64,000 bases of DNA, taken from the NCBI GenBank assembly GCA_963807675.1, contig CAWECP010000002.1, positions 310,001 through 374,000 on the forward strand. The letters run 5' to 3'. Position numbers and translations under genes: made by a program. Of the stretch, positions 35,524 to 44,762 are shown piece after piece. Origin of the DNA: Bog-473 sp963807675 (GTDB lineage: Bacteria > Actinomycetota > Acidimicrobiia > Acidimicrobiales > RAAP-2). The notes under the pieces are model-generated. The model worked only from the letters and a program-made list of their open reading frames with translations, was not told where the DNA came from and made no database searches. Every line of letters starts with the position of its first letter. Position 1 is the stretch's first letter.

Positions 35524-36480
35524 ATGCGGTCCCGCCTGCACGCCGGGCTGCTCGCCGCTGCGGGTTTCCTCGTCGGTGGTCTGACCGTCGCCGCGCTCCC
35601 GGCGACGCCCGCGGTGGCCAGCGGCCAGGTGTGCGAGGGGATCGTTCTTGACGACGGGAACGGCTCGGCGGCGGACGTGCAGGCGGCACAGGTCGCGCCC
35701 GGCAGCAGCGACCTCGAGGCGCTGAGCGCGGCGGGAGACACCGTCGCGCAGAACGACTCGGGCCTGGTCTGTGCCATCAACAACTACCCGGCCAACGGGC
35801 TGGCGAACTGCACGGCGACGTCGGGCGGCGACTATTACTACTGGTCCTACTGGCTGGGCGACCCCTACACCAACACCTGGACCTACGCCGAGATCGGACC
35901 GTCGGAGCACACGGTGAGCGATGGGCAGACCTACATCCAGGGCTGGCGCTACCAGGACCCAGGGCCGAGCAGTGCCAGCGCCCCCAAGCCGTCGGTGACC
36001 CCGGCGGCGGCGTTCGCGCAGGCCTGCCCCGGGGTGACGCCGGTGGCGCCGTCGAGCGGCGGCGGGGGGAGCGCCTCCGGGGGAGGCGGCCCCGGCTCCG
36101 GTGGCTCGCCACCGACAACGACCGCCCCTGCGCCGACACCGACCACCACCCAGACGACCCTGGCCACGACACCGGGGTCGACGCCGCCGTCGACCCCGGC
36201 TGGTCCGCGCGCCTCGGGAACCACGACCACGACGCGGGCCGCCAGTGAGACGGCACCGCCGGGCGCAACGGGCTCGACCTCCACGACCACGACCACGGTC
36301 AGAATCCAGCCACGGCCTGCGGCAAAGTCGGGGGAAGCCAAATTGGCGGCCGCTGCCGACGCCGATCAGGGCCACTCGGGAGGCAACGCGGCGTTGCCGA
36401 TCGTCGTGGTGGCCGTTCTCATCGCGCTGCTCGGCGCCGCGGCCTGGTTCCGCTGGCGACGCCGGCCGGGGGAGGAATGA
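35524..36480 (+). CDS. Membrane-anchored DUF4430-like (transcobalamin C-terminal-like) surface protein
   Basis: 318 residues. A signal peptide (1-33) is followed by a small domain (about 35-145) with YYYWSYWLGDPYTNTWTY (104-121) and YIQGWRYQ (137-144). This is the W-rich pattern of bacterial DUF4430-like domains, related to the small C-terminal domain of transcobalamin/intrinsic factor. Cysteines at 37, 83, 96 and about 170 could form two disulfides. A long Gly/Ser/Thr/Pro linker then leads to a single membrane helix and an RWRRR stop (288-318). This would hold the domain outside the membrane. It starts three bases after the toroid gene. Confidence 0.8.
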   Translation: MRSRLHAGLLAAAGFLVGGLTVAALPATPAVASGQVCEGIVLDDGNGSAADVQAAQVAPGSSDLEALSAAGDTVAQNDSGLVCAINNYPANGLANCTATSGGDYYYWSYWLGDPYTNTWTYAEIGPSEHTVSDGQTYIQGWRYQDPGPSSASAPKPSVTPAAAFAQACPGVTPVAPSSGGGGSASGGGGPGSGGSPPTTTAPAPTPTTTQTTLATTPGSTPPSTPAGPRASGTTTTTRAASETAPPGATGSTSTTTTTVRIQPRPAAKSGEAKLAAAADADQGHSGGNAALPIVVVAVLIALLGAAAWFRWRRRPGEE

Positions 36481-36505
36481 ACCGGCGGTCGTCCGGCGCC
36501 GCCCG

Positions 36506-37604
36506 GTGCATCCGCTGGCCTGGTGGGCCTGGGCCGCCTGCCTGGCCGTGGCCGCCATGCAGACGACCGATCCCAATCCGTTCCTCCTCTTGCTGATCGG
36601 CGCCGTCGCCTGCTTCGTCGTCGCCAGCTGCCGGGGCAACGCGCCCTGGTCGAGATCGTTGAGCCTGTTCCTGCGCATCGGTCTCGTCGTCATCGTCATC
36701 CGGGTGGCCATCGAGATCCTCTTCGGCCAGCGCGGCGTGCCCGGTCACGTCCTCTTCACCCTGCCCCGCGTGCCGCTCCCGTCGTGGGCCGCCGCCGTCA
36801 GCATCGGGGGCGCAGTGACCCTGGAGTCGATCATCACGGCTTTCGTCCTGGGCCTGCAGATCGCGGTGATCCTGGTCTGTTTCGGTGCGGCCAACTCGCT
36901 GGTCAGCCCCTACCGTCTGCTGCGCTGCCTCCCAGCGGTCCTCTACGAGGCCGGGGTGGCGGTGACCGTGGCGCTGTCATTCACGCCGGAGCTGGTCGAG
37001 ACGGTCGTCGGCCGTGCGCCAGGCCCGGCGCCTACGGGGCATCCCGACGACCGGTCTGCGGGGCATGCGCGGCATCGCCGTCCCCGTCTTGGAGGGGGCG
37101 CTCGACCGCTCGCTGCAGCTGGCCACGTCCATGGACGCCCGCGGCTACGGGCGGCGCAACGAATCGGCCGGCGCCGTGCGCGTGGCCGTCGGGGCCACGG
37201 TGGTCGGACTGCTGCTGGCCGCCGTCGGCATCTATGGCGTGATCGACGCCGGGTCGCTGTTCGGCCTGGGTCTGCCGATCATGGCGGTGGCCGTCGTGCT
37301 CTGCGCGGTCGGCCTCAGCGTCGCCGGGCGCCGCATGCAGCGCACGCGCTACCGCCCGGACGGCTGGGGTGGGCCCGAATGCGCCATCGTGGCGTCCGGC
37401 CTGGCCGCCGTCGGCACCATGGCATTGGCGCACGCGCTGGAGGTCCCGGGCGTGACGGTGTCCTTCGTGCCTCTGGCGGTGCCGCCGCTCCCACTCATGC
37501 CGGTGGTCGGGATCCTGGTCGCCGCGGTGCCGGCCTTCATCGCGCCGACCCGGCGCGCCGCCGCCGCGCCGACCCGCCCCGAGCTCGAGGCGGCCGTGGC
37601 GTGA
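36506..37604 (+). CDS. ECF transporter T component (EcfT/CbiQ-like), one-base frameshift
   Basis: About 365 residues of a multi-pass membrane protein. The first part (HPLAWWAWAACLAVAAMQTT to ETVVG) is in one frame. After one extra base at 37011-37013 it continues as VRQARRLRG, then SMDARGYGRR, which contains the Ala-Arg-Gly coupling motif of EcfT proteins that contacts the ATPases. GTG 36506 gives the in-frame start. ATG 36477, which overlaps the upstream stop, may be the true one if another indel is present. It bridges the S component and the ATPases. Confidence 0.8.
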
Positions 37605-38307
37605 TCCGCTTCGACCGGGTCTCGTTCCGCTACGCGGGTGCCGAAGCCCTGACGCTCGACGACGTCAGCCTCGATATCCCCGAGGGCGAGCTGTGCGTGG
37701 TCGTGGGCGAGACGGGGACCGGCAAGTCCACCTTGCTGCGCAGCGTCAACGGGCTCGTGCCACACTTCAGCGGCGGCACCCTCGGGGGCACGGTGACCGT
37801 CGACGGGAGGTCGACCCGGGAGCACCGGCCCCGCGAGCTGGCCGACGTCGTCGGCTACGTCGGCCAGAACCCGCTGGCCAGCTTCGTCACCGAACGCGTC
37901 GAGGACGAGCTGGCCTACACCATGGAGAACCTGGGCGTGCCGGCCGACGCCATGCGCCGACGGGTGGAGGACACGGTGGACCTGCTGGGGCTGCACGACC
38001 TGCGCGACCGGTCCCTGCGCGCCCTCTCGGGCGGCCAGCAGCAGCGGGTGGCCATCGGGGCCGTGCTCACGGCGTCCCCGCGGGTGCTGGTGCTGGACGA
38101 GCCCACGTCCGCGCTCGACCCGGCCGCGGCCGAAGAGGTCCTCAACGCGTTGGCCCGTCTCGTCCACGATCTCGGGCCTGACCGTGCTCATGGCGGAGCA
38201 CCGGCTCGAGCGCGTGCTCCCGTTCGCCGACCGCCTGGTGCTGGTGCCCGGCGGGGGAGCGCCGCTCGTGGTCGGTCCGCCCGCCGACATCATGCGCACG
38301 GCCACCG
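37601..38307 (+). CDS. ECF transporter ATPase, first domain (EcfA/CbiO-like); one-base frameshift
   Basis: It starts at GTG 37601 overlapping the EcfT stop. Walker A is GETGTGKST, the Q-loop VGQNPLASF, the signature LSGGQQQR and Walker B VLVLDEP. One extra base in the GGG 38174-38176 shifts the frame. The expected LTVLMAEHRLERVLPFADRLVL (H-loop His in AEHR; shown in part) continues in the next frame. That frame has no stop here and runs by one more extra base (about 38305-38307) straight into the second ATPase. The two domains are therefore probably one polypeptide of about 545 residues. Confidence 0.82.
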
Positions 38308-39240
38308 GTGGCCCCCCCGCTGGTCGAGCTGGGCCGCCACGTCGGATGGGAGCCCCTGCCCCTCACCGTGCGCGACGCCCGGCGCCAGGCGGCCGGCCTG
38401 CGCGAGCGGATTGCGCCGTTGGGCCACGCCCGAACCGGCGACGTGGCGCCGGCGGCGGGCGACGCGGCGGCGGGCGACGCGGCGGCGTCGCTGCGACGGC
38501 TCGCCGTCCACTACGGACCGGTGGTGGCGCTCGGGGCGGTCGACCTCGAGGTGTGGCCGGGCGAGGTCATCGTGCTGATGGGGCGCAACGGCTCGGGCAA
38601 GTCGTCATTGCTGAGCGCCCTCTCGGGCGGCCGCGCCCCGACCCACGGCTCGGTCAGCGTCGGTGGCGGCGATCCGCACCGGATGACCCCGCACGACCTC
38701 GTGCGCCAGGTCGGTCTGGTGCCACAGGATCCGGGCCTGCTCCTCTACGGCGAGTCCGTCTCCGACGAGTGCCACAGTGCCGACCGCGCCTCGGGCCTCG
38801 AGGCGGGGACGACCCGGGCGACGCTGGATCGTGTGCTGCCCGGCGTCCCGCCCGACCGCCACCCGCGCGACCTGTCCGAAGGGCAGCGCCTCGCGTTGGC
38901 CCTGGCCATCGTGCTGGCGCCGGCGCCGCCGCTCCTCCTGCTCGACGAGCCGACGCGCGGCCTCGACTATCCGAGCAAGGACCGGCTCATCGGCCTGTTG
39001 CGCCAGCTGGCCCGGTCGGGGCACGCCGTGGTGCTGGCCACGCACGACGTCGAGCTGGCCGCCCGGGTGGCCCAGCGGGCCATCGTGCTGGCCGACGGCG
39101 AGATCATCGCCGACGGCCCGGCCCACGAGGTCGTGTGCCACTCGCCGGTCTTCGCCCCCCAGATCGCCAAGGTCCTGGCGCCGGACGAGTGGTTGACGCT
39201 CGACGAGGTGCTGACCGCGCTGGAGGCGATCCCGGCGTGA
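38308..39240 (+). CDS. ECF transporter ATPase, second domain (EcfA'/CbiO-like)
   Basis: 310 residues if read alone from GTG 38308, but it is more likely the C-terminal half of a fused ATPase. Walker A is GRNGSGKSS, the Q-loop GLVPQDPGLL, Walker B LLLLDEP and the H-loop LATHD. The signature is LSEGQRLA rather than LSGGQ, a Gly to Glu change seen in some asymmetric ECF ATPase pairs. An Ala/Gly/Asp-rich linker (VAPAAGDAAAGDAAAS) separates the two ATPase domains. The stop overlaps the S-component start (GTGA). Confidence 0.85.
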   Translation: MAPPLVELGRHVGWEPLPLTVRDARRQAAGLRERIAPLGHARTGDVAPAAGDAAAGDAAASLRRLAVHYGPVVALGAVDLEVWPGEVIVLMGRNGSGKSSLLSALSGGRAPTHGSVSVGGGDPHRMTPHDLVRQVGLVPQDPGLLLYGESVSDECHSADRASGLEAGTTRATLDRVLPGVPPDRHPRDLSEGQRLALALAIVLAPAPPLLLLDEPTRGLDYPSKDRLIGLLRQLARSGHAVVLATHDVELAARVAQRAIVLADGEIIADGPAHEVVCHSPVFAPQIAKVLAPDEWLTLDEVLTALEAIPA

Positions 39241-40077
39241 CCGTGCCGGTGCTCACCGAAGGCGCCCCCCGGCGCCATGTCCCGGCCATCCGGCTGGGAC
39301 GGCGGTCGTCCGCGCTCCTGGCGCTCGACGACCGGCTTCGGCATCGTGGCGTTCGGCTGGCCGCTGCTGATCCATCAGCACGCGGGCGCCAACAGCGCCC
39401 ATAGCGGCGATGCGCCCTGGATCTTCGTGGCGCTCGTCCCCCTGCTGATCGCGATCGTCATGGCCGAGCTTTCCGAAGGTGGGATCGACGCCAAGGCCAT
39501 CGCCCTGATGGGAATTCTGGCCGCCTGCTTCTCCGCCCTGCGCATCGCCAGCCCGGGCATCGACGGGTTCGAGCCCGAGTGGTTCCTGCTCATCCTGTCG
39601 GCGCGCGTGTTCGGCCGCGGCTTTGGCTTCGTGCTGGGTGCCGTCGCCCTCTTCGCGTCGGCGCTCGTCACCGGGGGCGTGGGGCCGTGGCTGCCGTTCC
39701 AGATGCTGGCCGCGGCGTGGGTCGGCTTCGGGGCGGGATGCCTCCCGCCCGCCCGCGGGTCGGCCGAGCGGCTGCTGCTGGCGGCCTACGGCGCCGGGGC
39801 CGCACTGGTCTACGGGCTCCTCACGAACTTCTGGTTCTGGCCCTTCGTCGGCTCGGACACGACCTATTCGTTCGTGCCCGGCGCCGGCGTGGCGGCCAAC
39901 CTGCACCGGTTCTTGCTTTTCGACCTCACGACGTCGATGGGTTTCGACCTCACCCGGGCGGCGACCTGCGTGGTGCTGATCCTGGTGCTCGGCCGGCCGG
40001 TGCTGGCGGCGTTGCGGCGTGCCTCGCGGCGCGCCGTGTTCGAGCCGGCGCCCGAGTTCGTCGAGCGAGCCGGGTGA
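39237..40077 (+). CDS. ECF transporter S component (probable cobalamin/cobamide-specific), one-base frameshift
   Basis: About 279 residues. It starts at GTG 39237 in the GTGA overlap (VTVPVLTEGAPRRHVPAIRL). One extra base near 39324-39327 moves the frame to TTGFGIVAFGWPLLIH, after which about six membrane helices follow: LVPLLIAIVMAEL, a second in ALMGILAACFSALRIA, an ARVFGRGFGFVLGA segment, and others. The order T-A-A-S behind a cobalamin riboswitch is like the CbrT-type B12 ECF systems. The substrate is inferred from the riboswitch and the two surface proteins. Confidence 0.78.
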
Positions 40078-40227
40078 GACGTTCTCCTGGCGATTTCTAG
40101 ACGCGCCTCGACGTCCTGCGTTCAACCCAGAGTCGGAATGCTCGAGCGCGCAGGCCGTCGGTGCCTGGGCGGACGATATCCGCCCCGGCGGTTCACTCCG
40201 CCAGCCGGAGCGGGACGGGAGCGGGTC

Positions 40228-41388
40228 TCAGCCCGCAGGCAAGGTCGTGAGCGCGTGGTCCAGATCATGGAGGAGATCGTCAATTGACTCGAGTCCCACA
40301 CTGAGCCTGACCAGGTCACCGGGCACCTCGTTGCTGGTGCCGGAGGTGCTGGCATGGGTCATCCGGGCCGGATGCTCAATCAGGCTCTCCACCGCGCCGA
40401 GACTCTCGGCCAACGTGAAAATGCGGGTTCGAGAACAGAGCTCGACGGCGGCGTCCTCCCCACCGTGCACGGTGAAACTGACCATGCCGCCGAAGGCCCG
40501 CATCTGCGACCGGGCGACCTGGTGACCGGGATGGTCGGGAAGCGACGGATGGTAAACGTGCTTGACCGCCGCATGATCGCAGAGAAACTCGACGACGGCC
40601 AGAGCATTGACGCAGTGGCGTTCCATCCGTACGCCTAACGTCTTGACCCCACGCTGTACCAGGTAGCAGTCGAAGGGCCCGGGAACGGCGCCGGCTGCAT
40701 TCTGAAGAAACGCCAGTCGAGCCGCGATGTCCTCGTCGCAGGTCGCGGCAAAGCCCCCGATGACGTCGGAGTGGCCACCGAGGTACTTGGTGGTCGAGTG
40801 CACGACGATGTCCGCTCCCAGGCTGAGAGGCTGCTGTATCCACGGCGTGGCAAAGGTGTTGTCGACGACGACGAGGGCACCCCGTTTGTGCGCGGCGGCG
40901 GAGACGGCTGCGATGTCGATGACGTGGAGCAACGGATTCGTCGGTGATTCGAGCCACACCATGCGCGTCGTCGGTCGCCACGCGTCATCGATGTCGGAGA
41001 GGTCAACGGTGTCGACCACCAGCCCGGCCGGGCGGTGGATCGCGGTCGCCAATCGGAACGTTCCTCCGTAGCTGTCTGTCTGCATGACGAGATGGTCGCC
41101 CGGGCTCAACAGGCGCATCACCGCGTCCTCGGCGGCCAGCCCGCTCGCGAAGGCGAGCCCGAAGTCCGCCCGCTCGAGCAGCGCCAGGTGCCGCTCGAGG
41201 CTGGCGCGGGACGGGTTGCCCGACCGGGCGTACTCGAAGCCGCGAGTCTGTCCGACGGCGTCCTGCTGGAAGGTGGAGGAAAGGTAGACAGGGATGTTGA
41301 TCGCTCCGGTGACCGCGTCAGCGGACTCGCCGCCGTGCACCGCGTTGGTCTCGAACCCGAGTCCCTCGACATCGGGCTGACCCGTCAC
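40228..41388 (-). CDS. metB: Cystathionine gamma-synthase/lyase (PLP-dependent)
   Basis: 386 residues, standard for Cys/Met metabolism PLP enzymes. The PLP lysine is K201 in VHSTTKYLGGHSD. ARSGNPSRASLE, the phosphate-binding SYGGTFRL (about 106-113) and VVDNTFATPW are family motifs. It either makes cystathionine from an activated homoserine and cysteine or splits it; sequence alone does not separate the two. It overlaps cbs by ATGA, so the pair would run reverse transsulfuration, homocysteine to cysteine. Confidence 0.92.
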   Translation of the reverse strand: MTGQPDVEGLGFETNAVHGGESADAVTGAINIPVYLSSTFQQDAVGQTRGFEYARSGNPSRASLERHLALLERADFGLAFASGLAAEDAVMRLLSPGDHLVMQTDSYGGTFRLATAIHRPAGLVVDTVDLSDIDDAWRPTTRMVWLESPTNPLLHVIDIAAVSAAAHKRGALVVVDNTFATPWIQQPLSLGADIVVHSTTKYLGGHSDVIGGFAATCDEDIAARLAFLQNAAGAVPGPFDCYLVQRGVKTLGVRMERHCVNALAVVEFLCDHAAVKHVYHPSLPDHPGHQVARSQMRAFGGMVSFTVHGGEDAAVELCSRTRIFTLAESLGAVESLIEHPARMTHASTSGTSNEVPGDLVRLSVGLESIDDLLHDLDHALTTLPAG

Positions 41389-43064
41389 CGTGACCTCGCC
41401 GCGTCGCCCGTGGCCAGAGTGGCCAACACGTCAGACCGGGTGATGATTCCGACCGGATGGCCGCGATCGAGCACGAGCAGGGCCGATGCCCCCTCCAACC
41501 TGTCCACGGCCACCTGGACCGGCTCTCCCGCCCCGATGGTCGGGAGCGGGCTGCCCATGACGTCACTCACGAGGCGATCGAGCATGGACGCGTCGGCGAA
41601 GGCCGAATCCATGAGCTCGCGCTCGGTGACACCTCCGACGACTTCGGCCAGGACCACCGGCGGTTCATGTTTGATCACGGGCATTTGGCTCACGCCGTAC
41701 TCGCGGAGGATGGCGATCGCCTCCCGGACGGTCTCGTCGGGATGAGTGTGGACAAGCGTCGGAAGTGACGCATCGCGGGCAGCCAGGATGTCGTCCACCG
41801 TCGGCCCGGCGTCGTGCATGAATCCGTAGTCGGTCATCCACGCGTCGTTGTAGATCTTCGAGAGATAGCCGCGCCCAGAATCGGGGATGTGGACCACCAT
41901 GACGGCATCCGCCGGCAGGTCACGTCCGGCGACCAGCGCCGCCGCGATCGCCGTCCCCCCTGAGCCGCCGAGCAGGAGCCCTTCCTCCCGCGTGACCCGA
42001 CGGGCGGTGGCAAAGCTCTCGGCGTCCGAGACGGCGATCACCCGGTCCACCACCGAGGGGTCATAGGTCGAGGGCCAGAAGTCCTCGCCGATCCCTTCGA
42101 CCAGGTAGGGCCGTCCGGACCCGCCCGAATACACGGAACCCTCCGGATCGGCGCCGATGATCTGGACCGAAGGATTTCGTTCTTTCAGGAAGCGACCAAT
42201 GCCGGTGATGGTGCCCCCCGTTCCGATGCCGGCCACGAAGTGCGTGACCCGCCCACGCGTCTGCTCCCAGATCTCCGGTCCTGCCGTCTCGTATTGGGCC
42301 TGTGGATTTTGGGGGTTGTGGTATTGGTCGGGCTTCCATGCATTCGGCACCTCGCGGGCCAAGCGGTCCGAGACCGAGTAGTAGGAGTCGGGGTGTTCAG
42401 GCGGCACCGAGGTCGGGCAGACGATGACTTCGGCGCCGTAGGCCCGCAGCAGGGCGATCTTGTCGGCGGCCACCTTGTCGGGACAAACAAAGATGCACTT
42501 GTACCCCCGACGGACGGCGACGATGGCCAGCCCGACACCGGTATTGCCGCTGGTCGGTTCCACGATCGTGCCTCCGGGGACGAGCTGACCCGCCTGCTCG
42601 GCTGCGTCGATCATGGAGACGGCGATGCGGTCCTTTGACGATCCGCCCGGATTGAACATCTCGAGTTTGGCGACGAGGGTGCACTCCAAGCCGATGGCTG
42701 TTCGGTCCAGTCGCACCATCGGGGTATGACCTATCAAGCAGGTCAGGGAGTCGGCGACGTCCATGGGTGGTCCCGGATCGGTGACGGGACGGACGTCGAC
42801 GCCCAACAGCGTGAGCGAGAGCTCCGGCGTGACCGCTTCGTCGGTGAAGAGCTCGGTCGGTAACCCGGCTCGGCGCAGGCCGGCCGCAACGGGAGCCGCC
42901 TCGGCCAGGGGTCCCCACACGCCGATTCGACGGGGGATCCTCGCCCGCAGCGAGCCGACAAGAGACTCGAGCGATTCGTCCGCCTCGAGTCGGTGCACAT
43001 GGCGCGATCGGTCCTGGAGTCGGGCCGGAGGCGGAGCACCGCCCACCACGACGAGGAGATCCAT
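41385..43064 (-). CDS. cbs: Cystathionine beta-synthase with C-terminal CBS pair and an unusual N-terminal extension
   Basis: 559 residues from ATG 43064. The catalytic core starts near 105 (DSLTCLIGHTPMVRLD), has the PLP lysine K144 in NPGGSSKDRIA, and has the glycine-rich phosphate loop TSGNTGVG. Two CBS motifs occupy about 435-555 (AREYGVSQMPV-like segment; LLVLDRGHPVGIITRSDVLA). Residues 1-100 are an extra segment absent from the roughly 460-residue mycobacterial enzyme. An internal ATG at 42764 would give that length but lacks a ribosome-binding site, whereas AGAGG precedes 43064. Confidence 0.92.
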   Translation of the reverse strand: MDLLVVVGGAPPPARLQDRSRHVHRLEADESLESLVGSLRARIPRRIGVWGPLAEAAPVAAGLRRAGLPTELFTDEAVTPELSLTLLGVDVRPVTDPGPPMDVADSLTCLIGHTPMVRLDRTAIGLECTLVAKLEMFNPGGSSKDRIAVSMIDAAEQAGQLVPGGTIVEPTSGNTGVGLAIVAVRRGYKCIFVCPDKVAADKIALLRAYGAEVIVCPTSVPPEHPDSYYSVSDRLAREVPNAWKPDQYHNPQNPQAQYETAGPEIWEQTRGRVTHFVAGIGTGGTITGIGRFLKERNPSVQIIGADPEGSVYSGGSGRPYLVEGIGEDFWPSTYDPSVVDRVIAVSDAESFATARRVTREEGLLLGGSGGTAIAAALVAGRDLPADAVMVVHIPDSGRGYLSKIYNDAWMTDYGFMHDAGPTVDDILAARDASLPTLVHTHPDETVREAIAILREYGVSQMPVIKHEPPVVLAEVVGGVTERELMDSAFADASMLDRLVSDVMGSPLPTIGAGEPVQVAVDRLEGASALLVLDRGHPVGIITRSDVLATLATGDAARSR

Positions 43065-43339
43065 GCCGCCTCTTTACCACTTCCACCTGTCCTGCCCACA
43101 CGGGGACCGGCCGACCCAGGAGTTGGCGCGAAACAGCTGCTGGTACACCACTCATGAGCCGCACGGCAGAGGATTGCTCTGCGGCCTGGCTGCAGTCGGC
43201 GCGAAGAGGCGGCACCCTGAGCCGGGAGTCGACGTCAGTTCCTGGCTCCACACTGCCGCGCTCCAGTTCCGCACGGGCGACGTCAGCTCGAAAGAGCCCG
43301 GCTCCGGGCCGGCGAACATGCGCAGTCTCTTGGGCCAGA

Positions 43340-44167
43340 TCAGGGGACGAGCTCAACGAGACCGTTCTTGATCACCGCGTGGTCTCCACAGCGTGCCTCG
43401 AGAGCGAAGCCGTCATCGGGCCGCCCGAAGATCTGCACCTTAAGGTCGTGGCCGAGGAACGCCGGAGCGGCCAAACGGACGGCCACTCGGCGGATCCGCC
43501 TTGGATCGCCGTCGGCCAGCGTCTTGGTCGCCGCCCGAGTGCAGAGGGCCATTGTGCAGAGTCCGTGAAGGAAGGGCGCTTCAAAACCGCTGCGCCGGGC
43601 TCCCTCGACGCTGAAGTGATGGTCGTTGTAATCCCCAGAGACGTGGGCGTAGCGGCGCGCCATGACCTCATCGATCGGTACCACATCTTCCGTCACAAGG
43701 GTTTCCTCGCAGCTGGAGAACGAGTAGTCGGGGAGTTCGGGTCCGGTGGGCTCGGCGGTGGTGCCGAGGAGGACCGTGGTCCACCATTGTTCGGCCACGA
43801 GATCCTCACTGTCGTCGAGGGTCGAGTGGTGCAAGGTCACGCGGAGGTTGTCTCCAGAAGGACGCGCGCTGTGCGTCTCGACGAAGGTGTGGAGGTTCTC
43901 GTCCGAGGCTATGGGGCGGTGCAGCAGAAGGTCGTGCTGTCCGTGGACACCGCTGCGTGCGGCGGAGAAGATGTCATCGGGCACCAGCTCCATGATGGCC
44001 GCGAACTGAGCGCGGTAGACCTGCGTGGCGACCAGACCGGGTGGCACCAACTCGCCATCGCGGAACTGCGGGCTGGTGTCAAGGGTCGCCTCGGCGAACC
44101 GACGAACCAGCTCTGGGCTCAGGGGAAGCTCGAAGGGTCCAACTCGGTCTCCGGCGCGCAAATTCAT
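43340..44167 (-). CDS. MaoC-like dehydratase with two hotdog domains
   Basis: 275 residues from ATG 44167 (MNLRAGDRVGPFELPL). The C-terminal hotdog has the hydratase 2 pattern RRYAHVSGDYNDHHFSVEGAR, then FLHGLCTMA. The usual D-x-N-P-x-H is altered to DYNDHH, but Asp and His are retained. The N-terminal half is a second, degenerate hotdog as in fungal/actinobacterial 2-enoyl-CoA hydratases. It probably hydrates an enoyl-CoA. Upstream of cbs on the same strand with a 275-bp gap and probably separately transcribed. Confidence 0.82.
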   Translation of the reverse strand: MNLRAGDRVGPFELPLSPELVRRFAEATLDTSPQFRDGELVPPGLVATQVYRAQFAAIMELVPDDIFSAARSGVHGQHDLLLHRPIASDENLHTFVETHSARPSGDNLRVTLHHSTLDDSEDLVAEQWWTTVLLGTTAEPTGPELPDYSFSSCEETLVTEDVVPIDEVMARRYAHVSGDYNDHHFSVEGARRSGFEAPFLHGLCTMALCTRAATKTLADGDPRRIRRVAVRLAAPAFLGHDLKVQIFGRPDDGFALEARCGDHAVIKNGLVELVP

Positions 44168-44303
44168 GCTCGGCACGGTGAGCCATTGAATCAGAGACGG
44201 GGTGCCGCCCCGCACGGTCGGACCACTACGCCACCGTCCCGATTGGCATCGTGGGCCGTGCGATCGTCGTAACCCGTGAGCCCATTGGGCCACACTTGAC
44301 GAC

Positions 44304-44681
44304 ATGCGAAAGCAGTACCACTTCAGACCCGGCGAGAGTGACCTCGACGCCTGGGACGTCGACCGGCTCGTCGAACTCACGGAGGACCTTCCCGTCAAGG
44401 ACGTCGACCTGGACTCCATTTGGGAAGTGGACTCCGTCTATTGGTTCAACGATGGAGATGAGGTGCCGACGGTCCGGAGCATCGTTGACCACATCCGACT
44501 GGTCAATGAGGTCGATTTCTCTTATCCGATCATTCTCGGAGCAAACGGATGCGTTATGGACGGCATGCATCGGGTGGTCCGAGCCCTCCTGGAGGGACAT
44601 CGGACCATCAGAGCGGTGCAGTTCGAGGTCGATCCCGAGCCGGACTACCGGAACTGTCGGCCGGGAGACCTGCGGTACTAA
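44304..44681 (+). CDS. Small ParB/sulfiredoxin-like domain protein, function unknown
   Basis: 125 residues. The C-terminal part YPIILGANGCVMDGMHRVVRALLEGHRTI (shown across positions 73-101, motif DGMHR) matches the ParB N-terminal/Srx-like fold, in which a G-x-H-R motif binds nucleotide. There is no DNA-binding domain, so it is not a partition protein. Its substitutions to Ile, Asn and Thr-rich codons give a lower GC than its neighbours. Divergent from the MaoC gene. Conserved hypothetical; it may bind or hydrolyse nucleotides. Confidence 0.75.
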   Translation: MRKQYHFRPGESDLDAWDVDRLVELTEDLPVKDVDLDSIWEVDSVYWFNDGDEVPTVRSIVDHIRLVNEVDFSYPIILGANGCVMDGMHRVVRALLEGHRTIRAVQFEVDPEPDYRNCRPGDLRY

Positions 44682-44762
44682 TCACAGCCCACGAAGTCGC
44701 GTAGGGCTACCGAATGCTTCCGGGAGGTGCTTCACCGACTGAGACGAGTCCGCTCGCGTCGT

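Noticed and set aside
38184..39404. Independent gene in the frame that begins with the end of the first ECF ATPase
   Set aside because: Only its first roughly 40 residues (MAEHRLERVLPF...) and last part (VTVPVLTEGAP...) are protein-like. These are pieces of the ATPase and S-component genes, joined by shadow sequence under the second ATPase.
43065..43339. Possible SAM riboswitch upstream of cbs (minus strand carries CTCATGAGTGG)
   Set aside because: Only the short TCATGAGTG string resembles a SAM-IV core; the paired arms and later conserved bases are not present. I left it as an unassigned leader.
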